From DASVXQ01 sp046727955 (lineage in GTDB: Bacteria > Actinomycetota > CALGFH01), in assembly GCA_046727955.1 (NCBI GenBank), contig JBKPDO010000142.1, forward strand, positions 1 through 42,224: a DNA stretch of 42,224 nucleotides. The letters run 5' to 3'. The translations under genes were made by a program, and so were the position numbers. Below, piece after piece: positions 1 to 7,466 of the stretch. The notes beneath the pieces are model-generated. The model was not told the DNA's origin, did no database searches, and saw nothing but the letters and a program-made list of their open reading frames with translations. Every line of letters begins with the position of its first letter. Within the stretch, counting starts at the first letter, position 1.

Positions 1-477
1 CGCATGGGTCACGTAGTCCTCAAGTCCGTCATCGATCCGCAGCCGGTAGCGGTACAGGATGGCCGCGGGAGGCCTTACCGACGGCCCCAGCAGGGAGCGA
101 AGCAGGCGTCGACGGCGGAATCCCGCAAGCGCGTCGTGCAGGAGCTTGCCCGCGGTCTCGGGTGGCAGCTCGACGGCCCGGACGGCCTGCGACCATCGCC
201 CGCGTCGGATGACCGCCTCGCCCGAAGCGCGTAAGTTGCGGACCCAGTCGACCTCACCGAACGCTGCCTCCACGAAGCGTCGATCGCCGAGCTCGAACAT
301 CGCGACCGGCGTCGTGCGCGGCTTCCCGCTCCGGCGTCCACGGACGGTCAGCAGGACGTTCGGTTCGCCCAGGCCGCGGCGCAGGAGAAGGCGTACGAGC
401 GGGCCGATCCAGCGAAAGACCGGGGTGGCAAGTCGCTGCCGAAAGTCAACCTTCGACGAATAGGCATTCGATCGCAT
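1..477 (-). CDS. F420-dependent (Ddn-like) nitroreductase, 3' end beyond window
   Basis: The minus frame is open from an ATG at 477 to the window edge (159 codons, no stop seen), with a GAGGGAG ribosome site just upstream. The middle carries the typical core of the deazaflavin-dependent nitroreductase family (F420H2_quin_red): NVLLTVRGRRSGKPRTTPV, then FVEAAFGEVDWVRNLRA. Members are split-barrel enzymes of about 130-160 residues that use reduced F420 to reduce quinones or nitro compounds. Nearly the whole family length is present, so the stop probably lies just outside the window. Its neighbour at 541-695 is dead, and the redox operon at 772-2819 runs on the same strand. Substrate cannot be inferred. 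Family assignment is confident from motifs. Confidence 0.85.
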   Translation of the reverse strand, partial: MRSNAYSSKVDFRQRLATPVFRWIGPLVRLLLRRGLGEPNVLLTVRGRRSGKPRTTPVAMFELGDRRFVEAAFGEVDWVRNLRASGEAVIRRGRWSQAVRAVELPPETAGKLLHDALAGFRRRRLLRSLLGPSVRPPAAILYRYRLRIDDGLEDYVTHA

Positions 478-540
478 CTGTACACTCCCTCGGCACGTTG
501 CCGCGTCACATCGAACCGGCTTCCTCGGTCACTGGTATGA

Positions 541-695
541 CCCTCGGCCCACTCTTAGACGTTGCTCGTGACGATCTCCTCCCGCACACGGCCTGCGTGC
601 TTGATCGTGTGCCCCTTGTTGATCCACCGGCCAATGAAGACCTCAAGAGACCGAAGATCGGGACCTCCGTGATCCTCCTCGTTCTGAGACCTCTC
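541..695 (-). pseudogene. DUF1579-like protein, N-terminal remnant with nonsense codon
   Basis: On the minus strand about 46 codons read GPDLRSLEVFIGRWINKGHT...EEIVTSNV and then hit TAA, followed in frame by Glu-Trp. I recall relatives continuing V-Y-E-W at this place, so the stop sits exactly where Tyr is expected. After that the similarity fades, so the gene looks both nonsense-mutated and truncated. No ribosome site is convincing. Family recall is from memory, so this is a moderate call. The rest of 478-771 shows nothing else recognisable. Confidence 0.4.
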
Positions 696-771
696 CCCCA
701 ACGAACTCACCTCCCGGCCCGTCCTCGATCTCCGGGCCATCCATCCCGCTCTCGTTTCTGACTGACGGAGT

Positions 772-1257
772 TCATGTACAGATCGGGTCCTCGGGACGAA
801 GGGGGGACCGGTGACCGAGCAGGAGCTCGCTGGAGGGGCACGCACACGTGCGGCGGCTGGGGGGTCGTAGTGCCCACGACAGTACGGTCAGTGCGGTCAG
901 CACGGCCAGCACCGGCACCTCGCCGAGGGCGTAGCCGGTGGTCAGATGGGAGACGATCGCCCCGGTGTAGGTGAAGAACGCGCCCGCGTAGGCCCATTCC
1001 TTGAGCAGCGCGCGACGCGGAACCAGCAGGGCGGCCGCGCCCAGCAGCTTCCAGGTCCCCAGCAGCACCAGGAAGTAGGACGGGTAGCCCAGGTGGGTCA
1101 CCGGGCCGAGGACGGATGGGATGCGGGCGATGTCCCAGGTGCCGCCGAGTCCCAGTTCGGCCACGACCAGGACGGTGGCCAGCCAGTAGCCGGCCGATCG
1201 CCAGCGCGTGGATCCGGAACGGCTGGCGATGGCCGGGGGTTCGGTCGAGGTGTCCAT
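772..1257 (-). CDS. DoxX-like small integral membrane protein
   Basis: This 161-residue protein has four hydrophobic segments (about residues 22-42, 58-82, 88-108 and 112-132) and the DoxX_2-type sequence GTWDIARIP...YPSYFLVLLGTWKLLGA..LLVP...KEWAYAGAFF. DoxX-like proteins are four-helix membrane proteins, often encoded with redox or thiol-stress enzymes; their biochemical role is poorly defined. The ATG at 1257 has an AGGAGG site about 8 bases upstream. It is the last gene of the minus-strand operon, 36 bases after the ABM gene. The final 30 residues after the last helix are polar and unlike the family, and may be a read-through extension. Confidence 0.8.
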   Translation of the reverse strand: MDTSTEPPAIASRSGSTRWRSAGYWLATVLVVAELGLGGTWDIARIPSVLGPVTHLGYPSYFLVLLGTWKLLGAAALLVPRRALLKEWAYAGAFFTYTGAIVSHLTTGYALGEVPVLAVLTALTVLSWALRPPSRRTCACPSSELLLGHRSPLRPEDPICT

Positions 1258-1293
1258 GCCGGTGTCCTCCTGTTGTCGGGTTGGTGTGCGGGG

Positions 1294-1626
1294 TTACAGC
1301 GTGTCGCCGGGGTGGAGGTCGAGTGCGACCCGGTCCACCGCCGGCCGCGGGATGAGGTGCAGGCCGGGGTCGTGGAGCATCCGCTGGGTCGAGGCGCGGA
1401 ACGCCGCGGTGGCGGTCGCGGCTTGCAGGGCGTCGCGGTGCTGCCATTCGGCCACGTTGATGAAGCGCAGTTCGGCGTCGTCGTCCAGGCAGCGGTAGAG
1501 CCGGGCTCGGAGCAGCCCGGGTTGCCCGGTCATGCTGCGGGCGTTGTCCTTCCACCGGTAGAGAAATCGTTCGGATTGCTCCGGTGGCACCGTGAACGCG
1601 TTGATCAGCGTGATGGGTTCGCTCAC
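1294..1626 (-). CDS. Antibiotic-biosynthesis-monooxygenase (ABM) domain protein
   Basis: A GTG at 1626 opens a 110-residue protein (ITLINAFTVPPEQSERFLYRWKDNARSM...FINVAEWQHRDALQAA) with the ferredoxin-like ABM pattern: an N-terminal strand with FxVPP, then a helix, and an E/W pair on a later strand. ABM proteins are small dimeric oxygenases or quinol monooxygenases of about 95-110 residues, so the length fits. The GTG overlaps the upstream gene's TGA (GTGA) and has an AGGGAGGG site, which implies translational coupling. A much longer ORF runs in the same frame up to 2784, but its upstream part is only a shadow of the neighbouring gene. Together with the CMD domain and DoxX this suggests quinone or reactive-electrophile metabolism (inference). 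Confidence 0.82.
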   Translation of the reverse strand: MSEPITLINAFTVPPEQSERFLYRWKDNARSMTGQPGLLRARLYRCLDDDAELRFINVAEWQHRDALQAATATAAFRASTQRMLHDPGLHLIPRPAVDRVALDLHPGDTL

Positions 1627-2819
1627 CGGGTCCCTCCCTGTTGGGTTGTCGTGGTGGCCGGTACCGCGCACACCATGCCGTCGCTGAAGCCCGCCGCGCC
1701 GATGCCGAGTGCCAGGTTGAAGCGGCCGCGCAGGTTCTCCAACGCGATGTGGTGGGTCAGTTCGACGATCTGGCCGTCGTCGAGATGCTGGCGAAGCCTG
1801 TCGAACAGGTCGCCGGGCACATCGACGGGGGTGCGGCTCATGCCCACGGCGTAGTCGAGGACGAGCTTGTCCAGCTCCGAGAACAGCGGGCTGGTCCGAT
1901 GGTCGGGGAGGGCCAGGATCTCCTGGTCGGTCAGACCCCACTGGCGGGAGATGGCCGAGCCCATGTCGATGCAGTATGCGCAGTGGGTGAGGGTGGCCGC
2001 CTTCAGCTCGGCGAGGGCGTGGAGCCGCTTGTCGAGACGGTGCAGCTTGGCGGTTGCCTGTTCGAGCTTGGCGTAGCCCTTGAGGAGCACGGGCACGTGG
2101 GCGTACAGCTGGAGCGGCTGGATCATCCGCTGGGTCTCTCGCCCGGTGAGCTTGGCGATGCTGCGCCGGGTGACGTGGTAGGCGATCTTCACATACAGCC
2201 CGGCTTGGGTGGACGAGACTCCCTGAATGCGGGCCATGTGGCTCCTCCCCTCGCTGACGGTCGATGCGGCGGTCGGTGAGCGGCCTTCGGCCTGATCGTG
2301 TTCGGCCGGGCCGGCCGGCTCGCCGGGCGTCCATGGATGCAGCCGGGGAACCCAGGCACGCACGGCGCGCCGGTACTCCTGGTACTCGGCCCCGAACCTG
2401 CGGGCCAGGGTGGGCTCCTCGTAGAAACGGACGGCGGCTGCGCCGGTGCACCAGGCCACGGCGGTGTATGCCAGGAGGCCTGGCGAGCCGAACAGGAGCG
2501 CCTGGCCTGTCAGGATGGCCACAAAGCCGACGTAGATGGGGTTGCGCACGTAGCGGTAGGACCCGCTCACCACCAGCCGTGGCGGCGACGCCACCGGCAC
2601 GGGAGTCCCGTCGGCCTTGGTGAACTCGGCAAACGACTGCACGATCGGGACCAGGCCCGCGCAGATGAGCAATCCTCCCGCCGCCTGCGCGACCCCCCAG
2701 TCGGGCAGGGGCCGGTGAACGTGCCAGTCGCCCAGCAGATAGGGAAGCAGGCAGCCGAAGGTCCCCCCCAGTGCCACGCCCCACGTCACGCTGACGGCCG
2801 CTGCTGCTGGCTTACGCAT
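1623..2819 (-). CDS. Fused isoprenylcysteine-methyltransferase-like membrane protein and carboxymuconolactone decarboxylase (AhpD-like) protein
   Basis: One uninterrupted frame of 398 residues encodes two families. Residues 1 to about 180 have several membrane helices and the ICMT/PEMT-type signature SGSYRYVRNPIYVG, then FYEEPTLARRFGAEYQEY, typical of S-adenosylmethionine-dependent membrane methyltransferases. Residues 195-398 are a carboxymuconolactone decarboxylase/AhpD-like domain with the redox pair in CAYCIDMG. An internal ATG at 2237 starts MARIQGVSS exactly at the expected N-terminus of the second family and has a GGGGAGGAG site 6 bases upstream. The second domain can therefore also be made alone (204 residues). 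The ATG at 2819 has GGAGG 5 bases upstream. It is first in the operon and divergent from tetR. Either a true fusion or two genes that lost a stop codon. Confidence 0.8.
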   Translation of the reverse strand: MRKPAAAAVSVTWGVALGGTFGCLLPYLLGDWHVHRPLPDWGVAQAAGGLLICAGLVPIVQSFAEFTKADGTPVPVASPPRLVVSGSYRYVRNPIYVGFVAILTGQALLFGSPGLLAYTAVAWCTGAAAVRFYEEPTLARRFGAEYQEYRRAVRAWVPRLHPWTPGEPAGPAEHDQAEGRSPTAASTVSEGRSHMARIQGVSSTQAGLYVKIAYHVTRRSIAKLTGRETQRMIQPLQLYAHVPVLLKGYAKLEQATAKLHRLDKRLHALAELKAATLTHCAYCIDMGSAISRQWGLTDQEILALPDHRTSPLFSELDKLVLDYAVGMSRTPVDVPGDLFDRLRQHLDDGQIVELTHHIALENLRGRFNLALGIGAAGFSDGMVCAVPATTTTQQGGTR

Positions 2820-2888
2820 CACTGCCTCCGGAAGAGTGACTCCACGGCTGCGACGCCTCCTGCGGCACGGATCGCCGGATCACATAGC

Positions 2889-2925
2889 ACTCTCAAATCG
2901 AGAGTAGCACTCTCAGTTCGATAGT
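2889..2925. promoter_or_regulatory. Tandem palindromic operators in the tetR/methyltransferase divergent promoter
   Basis: Two copies of ACTCTC-N5-GAGAGT lie 20 bp apart: 2889-2905 is perfect and 2909-2925 has one mismatch (GATAGT in the right arm). They sit between the divergent starts at 2819 and 2941, where a TetR dimer pair would bind. The site identity is inference from symmetry and position. Confidence 0.65.
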
Positions 2926-2940
2926 GGTAGTGTCACAAGC

Positions 2941-3651
2941 ATGGCTACCGACGTCCAGCGCCGCCGCTCCGACGACGGCAAGGGCGGCCAGGCACGGACC
3001 CGCCTGACTCGCGCCGCGGTTATCCAGGCCGCGCGGGCCCTTTTCCTCGAGCGCGGCTACGCCGCAACGACGATCGAGGCCATCAGCGACCTGTCGGAGG
3101 TTCCGCCCGCGACGGTGTACCGGCTGTTCTCGTCCAAGCTCGGGATCCTCAAGGCACTGTCCGACGTCTCCATAGCCGGTGACGACGAGGCAGTCGCGTT
3201 GCCGGACCGGCCCCACGTCCGTGCGCTTCTTGCCGACCAAGATCCCAAGCACCAGCTGTCGGGTTTGGCTGGCATCGTCCGCGGCATCCTGTCGAGGGCC
3301 GAGCCGCTTCACCGGATCCTCGTCAGCGCGGCGGGCTCCGATCCCGACGCCGCGGCGTTGCTCGCCGAGCTGACGCGACAACGGCAACAGGGCCATGCGC
3401 AGATCGCCCGTTCCCTCGCCCGCGCCGGCGCTCTACGGCCGAAGCTGCGCGAGCGCGACGCTGACGACATCATCGACGCACTCACGTCCCCCGAGGTCTA
3501 CCGGACGCTTGTCGGTGACCGGGGCTGGCCCCCCGAGCGGTACGAACAATGGCTGAAGGACATCCTCATCGACCAGCTGCTTGCTCCACCGACGACCGGA
3601 GGCAGGCGCACAGACTCCCAACCCTTCCCTCGAGGGGACACCGGCAGGTGA
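2941..3651 (+). CDS. TetR/AcrR-family transcriptional regulator
   Basis: This 236-residue protein has an N-terminal TetR helix-turn-helix: RAAVIQAARALFLERGYAATTIEAISDLSEVPPATVYRLFSSKLGIL (about residues 24-70), followed by a helical ligand-binding half ending near 210 and a polar tail. TetR proteins are dimeric repressors released by small ligands. It is divergently placed 121 bases from the methyltransferase-CMD-ABM-DoxX operon, and twin palindromes lie in the gap, so it probably represses that operon and itself. No clear Shine-Dalgarno precedes the ATG, so the message may be leaderless. The ligand is unknown; enzymes in the operon suggest a quinone-like or reactive compound (inference). Confidence 0.88.
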   Translation: MATDVQRRRSDDGKGGQARTRLTRAAVIQAARALFLERGYAATTIEAISDLSEVPPATVYRLFSSKLGILKALSDVSIAGDDEAVALPDRPHVRALLADQDPKHQLSGLAGIVRGILSRAEPLHRILVSAAGSDPDAAALLAELTRQRQQGHAQIARSLARAGALRPKLRERDADDIIDALTSPEVYRTLVGDRGWPPERYEQWLKDILIDQLLAPPTTGGRRTDSQPFPRGDTGR

Positions 3652-3654
3652 CCT

Positions 3655-3925
3655 TGTCGCGCAGCTCCAGCAACTGGAAGAACACCGTCAGCGCCGCCGC
3701 CCGCCCGGTGCGCGTGACGGCGTGGCGTCGCGCAGTACCTTGCCGAAATAGGCGTCGGCGTCGGCCGGCGGCAGCTCCCACAGCGGCCACCGAACCAGGC
3801 CCGGATCAGCTCCAGGTGGTTGGTGTCGTTGCGGATGGTGCTGTCAGCCAGCCCCGCAGGTCGACCAGCTCAGCGCAGCACCGCTCAAGGTCGGCTCGCA
3901 GGGACGCCACCCCATCTGCGTTCAT
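3655..3925 (-). pseudogene. Site-specific (tyrosine) integrase, N-terminal remnant
   Basis: Reading the minus strand from an ATG at 3925 and allowing frameshifts gives STIRNDTNHLELIRAWF, PLWELPPADADAYFGKVLRDA and TGRAAALTVFFQLLELRDKV. This is the SAM-like core-binding region common in actinobacterial tyrosine integrases. No single frame covers it, and the catalytic domain is absent. The remnant abuts the 3' end of tetR. The call rests on recognised segments, not on an alignment. Confidence 0.5.
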
Positions 3926-4019
3926 GCCGCACACGCTGACCGCTCCCCGCCCGCACCGTCAACAGATGTGACCGCAGAACCGGTGTTGTGTTCCGCTCCT
4001 CCTCAAGGGCGATGCTCGT

Positions 4020-4871
4020 TCATGTGGGGACCCGGTGCAGCCAGCGGCCAAGGCAGACCAGCGCGCCGGCGGCGCGGTAGACGTCCCGGACCCGGTACAG
4101 CAGGCCCCGCCAGCGGCGCAGCGCCCAGGCGCCTGCCAGATGGGCGATCGACTGCTCCACCAGCGCGCGCAGTCCTGCCTGCACGCGGTTGAACGCCCGC
4201 TGCTCGTCGCTGAGGCGGTCGATGGTACGGCGGTCCCCGACCGGCGTATGCCAGTGCTCGCGTTGCTTGGCCATGCCCCGAAACCCCCGGTCCAGCAGGC
4301 TTACGACCTCGACGCCGTCCAGCACCCCCTCCAGCCCTGCCAGCTGGATGAGCTCGTGCTCGTGGCAGCTGCCCGGCCAACCGCCGTCCACCCACAGCAG
4401 GTCGCCCCAGATGGTGGACACCGCCAGGCCCTGGGCGGTGTGGGTGTGCCGCTTGGGGTCGTACACAACCTTCTGGTTGGCCCATGACCTGGGTCGTTGT
4501 ACCCGGGTCGCGAGCCCGTCCAGGCACACCGCCTCGCCGACCTCGGCCATCTCCCCAAGCCACTGGCGCAGCTCCTCAAGGGTGGTGATGAAGGTCCCGT
4601 CGGGCTGGCAGTACCCGATGGCGGCCAGCTCGGCAAGCAGCAGGTCCAGGCTGTCGCCCACCTCGGTCTTGGAGATCCCCACCGCCCGGCCGGCGCGCCG
4701 GTACGACAGCCCGTCCAGCAGCACCGCCGCGACGGCGTCCAGGCGGACCTCCAGCGACAGTGGCGGTGTGCCGCCCTGCCCGGGTGGTCGGGGTGGCAGC
4801 AGGTGGGCCAGGCGCGCGGCCAGCCAGGCCAGCACCGGTGCGGGCAGCGATGAACGCGGGCAGTATGACAA
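4020..4871 (-). CDS. IS5-like (DDE_Tnp_4) transposase
   Basis: This 283-residue transposase starts at a TTG. The N-terminal half has a helix-turn-helix (VRLDAVAAVLLDGLSYRRAGRAVGISKTEVGDSL, about residues 43-77). The second half is a DDE_4-type catalytic domain with the first Asp in CLDGLATRV, the SCHEHEL segment, the second Asp in LLDRGFRGM, and a helical C-terminus (FNRVQAGLRALVEQSIAHLAGAWALRRWRG). This matches IS5-family one-ORF transposases in length and order. The upstream end of the element (4845-4965) is repeated as a solo fragment at 8312-8432. It looks intact. Terminal inverted repeats could not be fixed by eye. Confidence 0.8.
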   Translation of the reverse strand: MSYCPRSSLPAPVLAWLAARLAHLLPPRPPGQGGTPPLSLEVRLDAVAAVLLDGLSYRRAGRAVGISKTEVGDSLDLLLAELAAIGYCQPDGTFITTLEELRQWLGEMAEVGEAVCLDGLATRVQRPRSWANQKVVYDPKRHTHTAQGLAVSTIWGDLLWVDGGWPGSCHEHELIQLAGLEGVLDGVEVVSLLDRGFRGMAKQREHWHTPVGDRRTIDRLSDEQRAFNRVQAGLRALVEQSIAHLAGAWALRRWRGLLYRVRDVYRAAGALVCLGRWLHRVPT

Positions 4872-4965
4872 GGGGACCAGACCTCCGTGGCAGGCGTGAA
4901 CACCTTGCCGATGGTCTGGTCCCCGTCAAGGTCAGGACGCACGGGGCATTACAGACACGCTCAAT
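4845..4965 (-). mobile_element. Upstream end of the IS5-like element, with long hairpin
   Basis: This segment overlaps the transposase start and is about 90 percent identical by eye to 8312-8432. It contains a perfect 12-bp inverted repeat, GGGGACCAGACC (4872-4883) and GGTCTGGTCCCC (4913-4924), with a 29-base loop directly upstream of the TTG start. Such hairpins in IS ends often block read-in transcription and translation; that role here is inference. Confidence 0.65.
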
Positions 4966-5170
4966 AGCGCAAAGCTCTGTAGGGTTGGTCGTCAGGGCGG
5001 CAACTCGCTCGCCCGCCGTCGTCGCCCAGGTCGTTGAGGAAGGCGGCGAGCAGTTCCATCCCGTTGGGCTGCACCGCGGCGTCGAGCAACCGCCCGAGCT
5101 CGTCGACCGCAGCCTTCCGCTGCTCGGAAGTGAACTGGTCCAGCACCGCGTTGAGGTGGTCTGTGTTCAT
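4961..5170 (-). CDS. Small unrecognised protein, C-terminus possibly altered by the IS5 insertion
   Basis: This is a 69-residue frame, MNTDHLNAVLDQFTSEQRKAAVDELGRLLDAAV, then MELLAAFLNDLGDD. It is predicted to be mostly helical and acidic, with no membrane segment and no recognised domain. The ATG at 5170 has AAAGGGAG 5 bases upstream; a GTG six bases earlier is too close to that site. The last 20 residues (GGRASCRPDDQPYRALRY) change character and end at the border of the IS5-like end segment. The original C-terminus may therefore have been cut off. It is on the same strand as the secreted protein at 5431-5709 but separated from it by 260 bases without recognisable content. Confidence 0.5.
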   Translation of the reverse strand: MNTDHLNAVLDQFTSEQRKAAVDELGRLLDAAVQPNGMELLAAFLNDLGDDGGRASCRPDDQPYRALRY

Positions 5171-5430
5171 GCACACTCCCTTTGTTGCTGGAGCTGCTCA
5201 TCGAGCTGCTCTGCCGCTGGCCGACTGCCAGGCCCAATCGCGCTCGGTCGGCTGGCGTGAAGCCCGAGCATCCACGACCAAGCGCCCATCTGCCGTTCGG
5301 CGTCTGGAGCTGGCGCACGGCTGGGTCGAGGAGCTTCTCCTTCTGGTGCCGGTGATCAGGTGGCCGTGCTCGGCACGGCCTGCGGGTGGACGCCGGTTCG
5401 GGCCCGGCGTTGGCCTTGAGGCCACGCTCG

Positions 5431-5709
5431 TCAGTCGTCGCGGCCGTGGTGGTCGCTGTCGTCGTGGCGCCTGCTGTCGTCGCGGCCGTGGTCGTCGCAG
5501 TCGTCGTGGCTGGAGGCCGTGGGCTCCTGGCGCAGCCCCGGCGCGTGCCGGTCGTCGGTGGAGGCCGCCACCGGCGGCGCGGAGGAGACCACGGGTGTCG
5601 TGGAGCGGTCGTCACCTCTGGCAGCCCACGCCGCCGCGGTGGTGCCGGCCAGGAGCATGGCGCCTACCACTGCCGTGCCGATCAACGCCTTCTTCCAAGA
5701 GATCTGCAT
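5431..5709 (-). CDS. Small secreted Asp/His-rich protein
   Basis: This 92-residue protein starts at an ATG (5709) 8 bases after a strong AAGGAGG. Residues 1-33 form a signal peptide (MQISWKKALIGTAVVGAMLLAG, then TTAAAWA). The mature part is short and unstructured and ends in a low-complexity run of Asp, His, Arg and Ser (SSHDDCDDHGRDDSRRHDDSDHHGRDD spread over the last 27 residues), which could bind divalent metal ions. A single Cys lies in the run. No family is recognised. It lies directly downstream, on the same strand, of the response regulator/histidine kinase operon. The gap holds tandem 11-bp repeats of the kind OmpR-type regulators bind, so it is a candidate output gene of that system. 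Confidence 0.65.
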   Translation of the reverse strand: MQISWKKALIGTAVVGAMLLAGTTAAAWAARGDDRSTTPVVSSAPPVAASTDDRHAPGLRQEPTASSHDDCDDHGRDDSRRHDDSDHHGRDD

Positions 5710-6020
5710 GGCCTGTGCCTCCTTGGTTGTGTCCAACCAGATCGGTCGGGTGCGAGGCTGGAGTCGGCCCGAGCGCCTCGAGAGACCAACAAGGGCGTCG
5801 GAACGGTTGCGTGAAGAATGTCCAAGCGCGGGGTCGAGCGCCGATGCACGGGGTGTTCGCCACGGTTACGGACAGAACCGCCGGGAGGCCGCTTGGCTGC
5901 ATCGTGTTGACCTCCGTGTGTCTCGGTCCTGCCGACCGGACCACCACCACGGGGGCGCGGTGGTCCGGCCGGTCCTGTCGGCCGGGTTGCAGGCCGACGC
6001 CACGACGCTACCCATCGCTG

Positions 6021-6052
6021 GGTGTAGGCCCGATGTGGGTTCGATGTGGGTC
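6021..6052 (-). promoter_or_regulatory. Tandem 11-bp direct repeats, probable OmpR-type response-regulator site
   Basis: GGTGTA (6021), GATGTG (6032) and GATGTG (6043) recur with exact 11-bp spacing; the last two units match over 10 bases (CGATGTGGGT). The same hexamer with the same spacing occurs upstream of the response regulator gene (8169-8196). The rest of 5710-6098 shows no recognisable gene. Confidence 0.6.
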
Positions 6053-6098
6053 CTCACATGTGCCGCGCAGCCTGGGCGCTGCCGGAGGCTCGGGCTGG

Positions 6099-7463
6099 TC
6101 AGCCTGCCGGCAGGAGCAGCCGCACCACCGCGCCCCCCTCAGCACGGTTGGCGGCCTCGGCATGGCCGCCGTGGCCACGGGCGATCGCCTCGACGATCGC
6201 CAAGCCCAGGCCCGCACCGCCGTGCTGGCGAGTGCGGGCGGTGTCGGCCCGGTGGAAGCGCTCGAAGGCGTGCGGCAAGAACTCGGCTGGGAAGCCGGGC
6301 CCGGCGTCGCTGACCGCCAGCAGCACCATGCGGTCGTGCCGCTCGGCCCGCACCTGGATCGCGCTGCCTGCCGGGGCGACCCGCAGGGCGTTGTCGAGCA
6401 GGTTGTCCACCGCCTGGCGCAGCCGGTCCGCGTCGACGGGCACGTCGAGCGCCCGGTCGACCTGCAGCTCGAGCCGGACCCCGCGGGCGGCGGCGCGACC
6501 GCTGGCGGCGGCGATTGCCCCATCCAGCAGCGGGGCCAGGAGCTGGCGGGTTGGGCGCACGACCGGGCCGCCCTGGTCGATGCGGGCCAAAAACAGCAGG
6601 TCCTCGGCCAGGCGGGCGATCCGGCTCGCCTCCGTGGCAGCATGGTGGACCGACTCGGCCAGCGCCTGGCGGTCGCGGCCGGGACGGTCGGCCAGCTCCA
6701 GCTCGGTCCGCAGCACCGTCAGCGGGGTGCGCAGCTCATGGCTGGCATCGGCGATCAGGCGGCGTTCCCGCTCCAGCGTCCGGCTGATCCGGCCAAGCAG
6801 CCCGTTCATGGTCTGTGCCAGCGCGGCCAGCTCATCCCGGGTGCCCGGCACCTGCAGGGCTCGGCCTGGCTGGTTGGGCGGGACCGCGGCGACCGCCGCC
6901 CGCAGCCGCTCCACCGGCCGCAACGCCGCCCCGGCCAACAGCCAGGCCCCGAGGCTGCCGAACACCACCACCACGACACCGGCAAGCAGCAGGCCGGCCC
7001 GGACCCGGTCCAGGGCGGCCTGCGCGGTGGACAGCGAGCTGCCGACCACCACCACGTAGCGGCCGTCGGGGCGGGGGACCGGCACGGCCAGCAGGCGGAC
7101 CTGCTCGGCGCCGACCCGTTGCTGGAAGCCGACCGGACGGGTGGTCAGCCGCGCCAGCACCGACCCGGGGACCAGCCGCTGGCCGGCAAGGCCCGGCGCG
7201 GCCGCCAGCGGCCTGCCCCAGGGGTCCAGCACCTGGCTGAATGACTCCCGCGTCGCGGCAAGCCGCTCGCGGAGCTCGTCAAGCTCGACCTCGTCCTCAT
7301 CATGCAGGACCTGCACGACGAGGGCGGCCCGGTTGGCAAGCTCCTGGTCGACCGAGCGCAGCAAGCTGGTGCGCAGCCCCCAGGCGGCGAGCAGCCCACC
7401 CACCGCCGCCAGCAGGATCGTCGCGGCGGCCACCACCAGCGCCAGGCGCAGCCGGATCGGCAT
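6099..7463 (-). CDS. OmpR-partner sensor histidine kinase
   Basis: This 454-residue kinase has a membrane helix at about 5-29, an extracytoplasmic domain (30-155), a second helix at about 157-180, a HAMP linker (RPVERLRAAVAAV to about 230), a HisKA domain with the phospho-accepting His242 in ADASHELRTPL, and an HATPase with N-box DNLLDNALR (354-358), G1 DAGPGFP, F-box FERFHRAD and G2 GGAGLGLAI. All key residues are present. It begins 3 bases after the regulator's stop, with GGAAGGG upstream of the ATG, so the two form one operon. The signal is unknown; the sensor domain of about 125 residues is not a recognised family. Confidence 0.93.
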   Translation of the reverse strand: MPIRLRLALVVAAATILLAAVGGLLAAWGLRTSLLRSVDQELANRAALVVQVLHDEDEVELDELRERLAATRESFSQVLDPWGRPLAAAPGLAGQRLVPGSVLARLTTRPVGFQQRVGAEQVRLLAVPVPRPDGRYVVVVGSSLSTAQAALDRVRAGLLLAGVVVVVFGSLGAWLLAGAALRPVERLRAAVAAVPPNQPGRALQVPGTRDELAALAQTMNGLLGRISRTLERERRLIADASHELRTPLTVLRTELELADRPGRDRQALAESVHHAATEASRIARLAEDLLFLARIDQGGPVVRPTRQLLAPLLDGAIAAASGRAAARGVRLELQVDRALDVPVDADRLRQAVDNLLDNALRVAPAGSAIQVRAERHDRMVLLAVSDAGPGFPAEFLPHAFERFHRADTARTRQHGGAGLGLAIVEAIARGHGGHAEAANRAEGGAVVRLLLPAG

Positions 7464-7466
7464 CGC

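Noticed and set aside
1294..2784. 496-codon minus-strand ORF
   Set aside because: Only its last 110 codons (ABM protein, from the GTG at 1626) are real; the rest shadows the methyltransferase-CMD gene in another frame.
5431..5520. Short tandem repeats as a non-coding repeat array
   Set aside because: They are explained by the Asp/His-rich codons of the secreted protein on the minus strand.
5034..7244. 736-codon plus-strand ORF across the two-component system
   Set aside because: GC-rich antisense shadow; the minus strand encodes a histidine kinase with all motifs.
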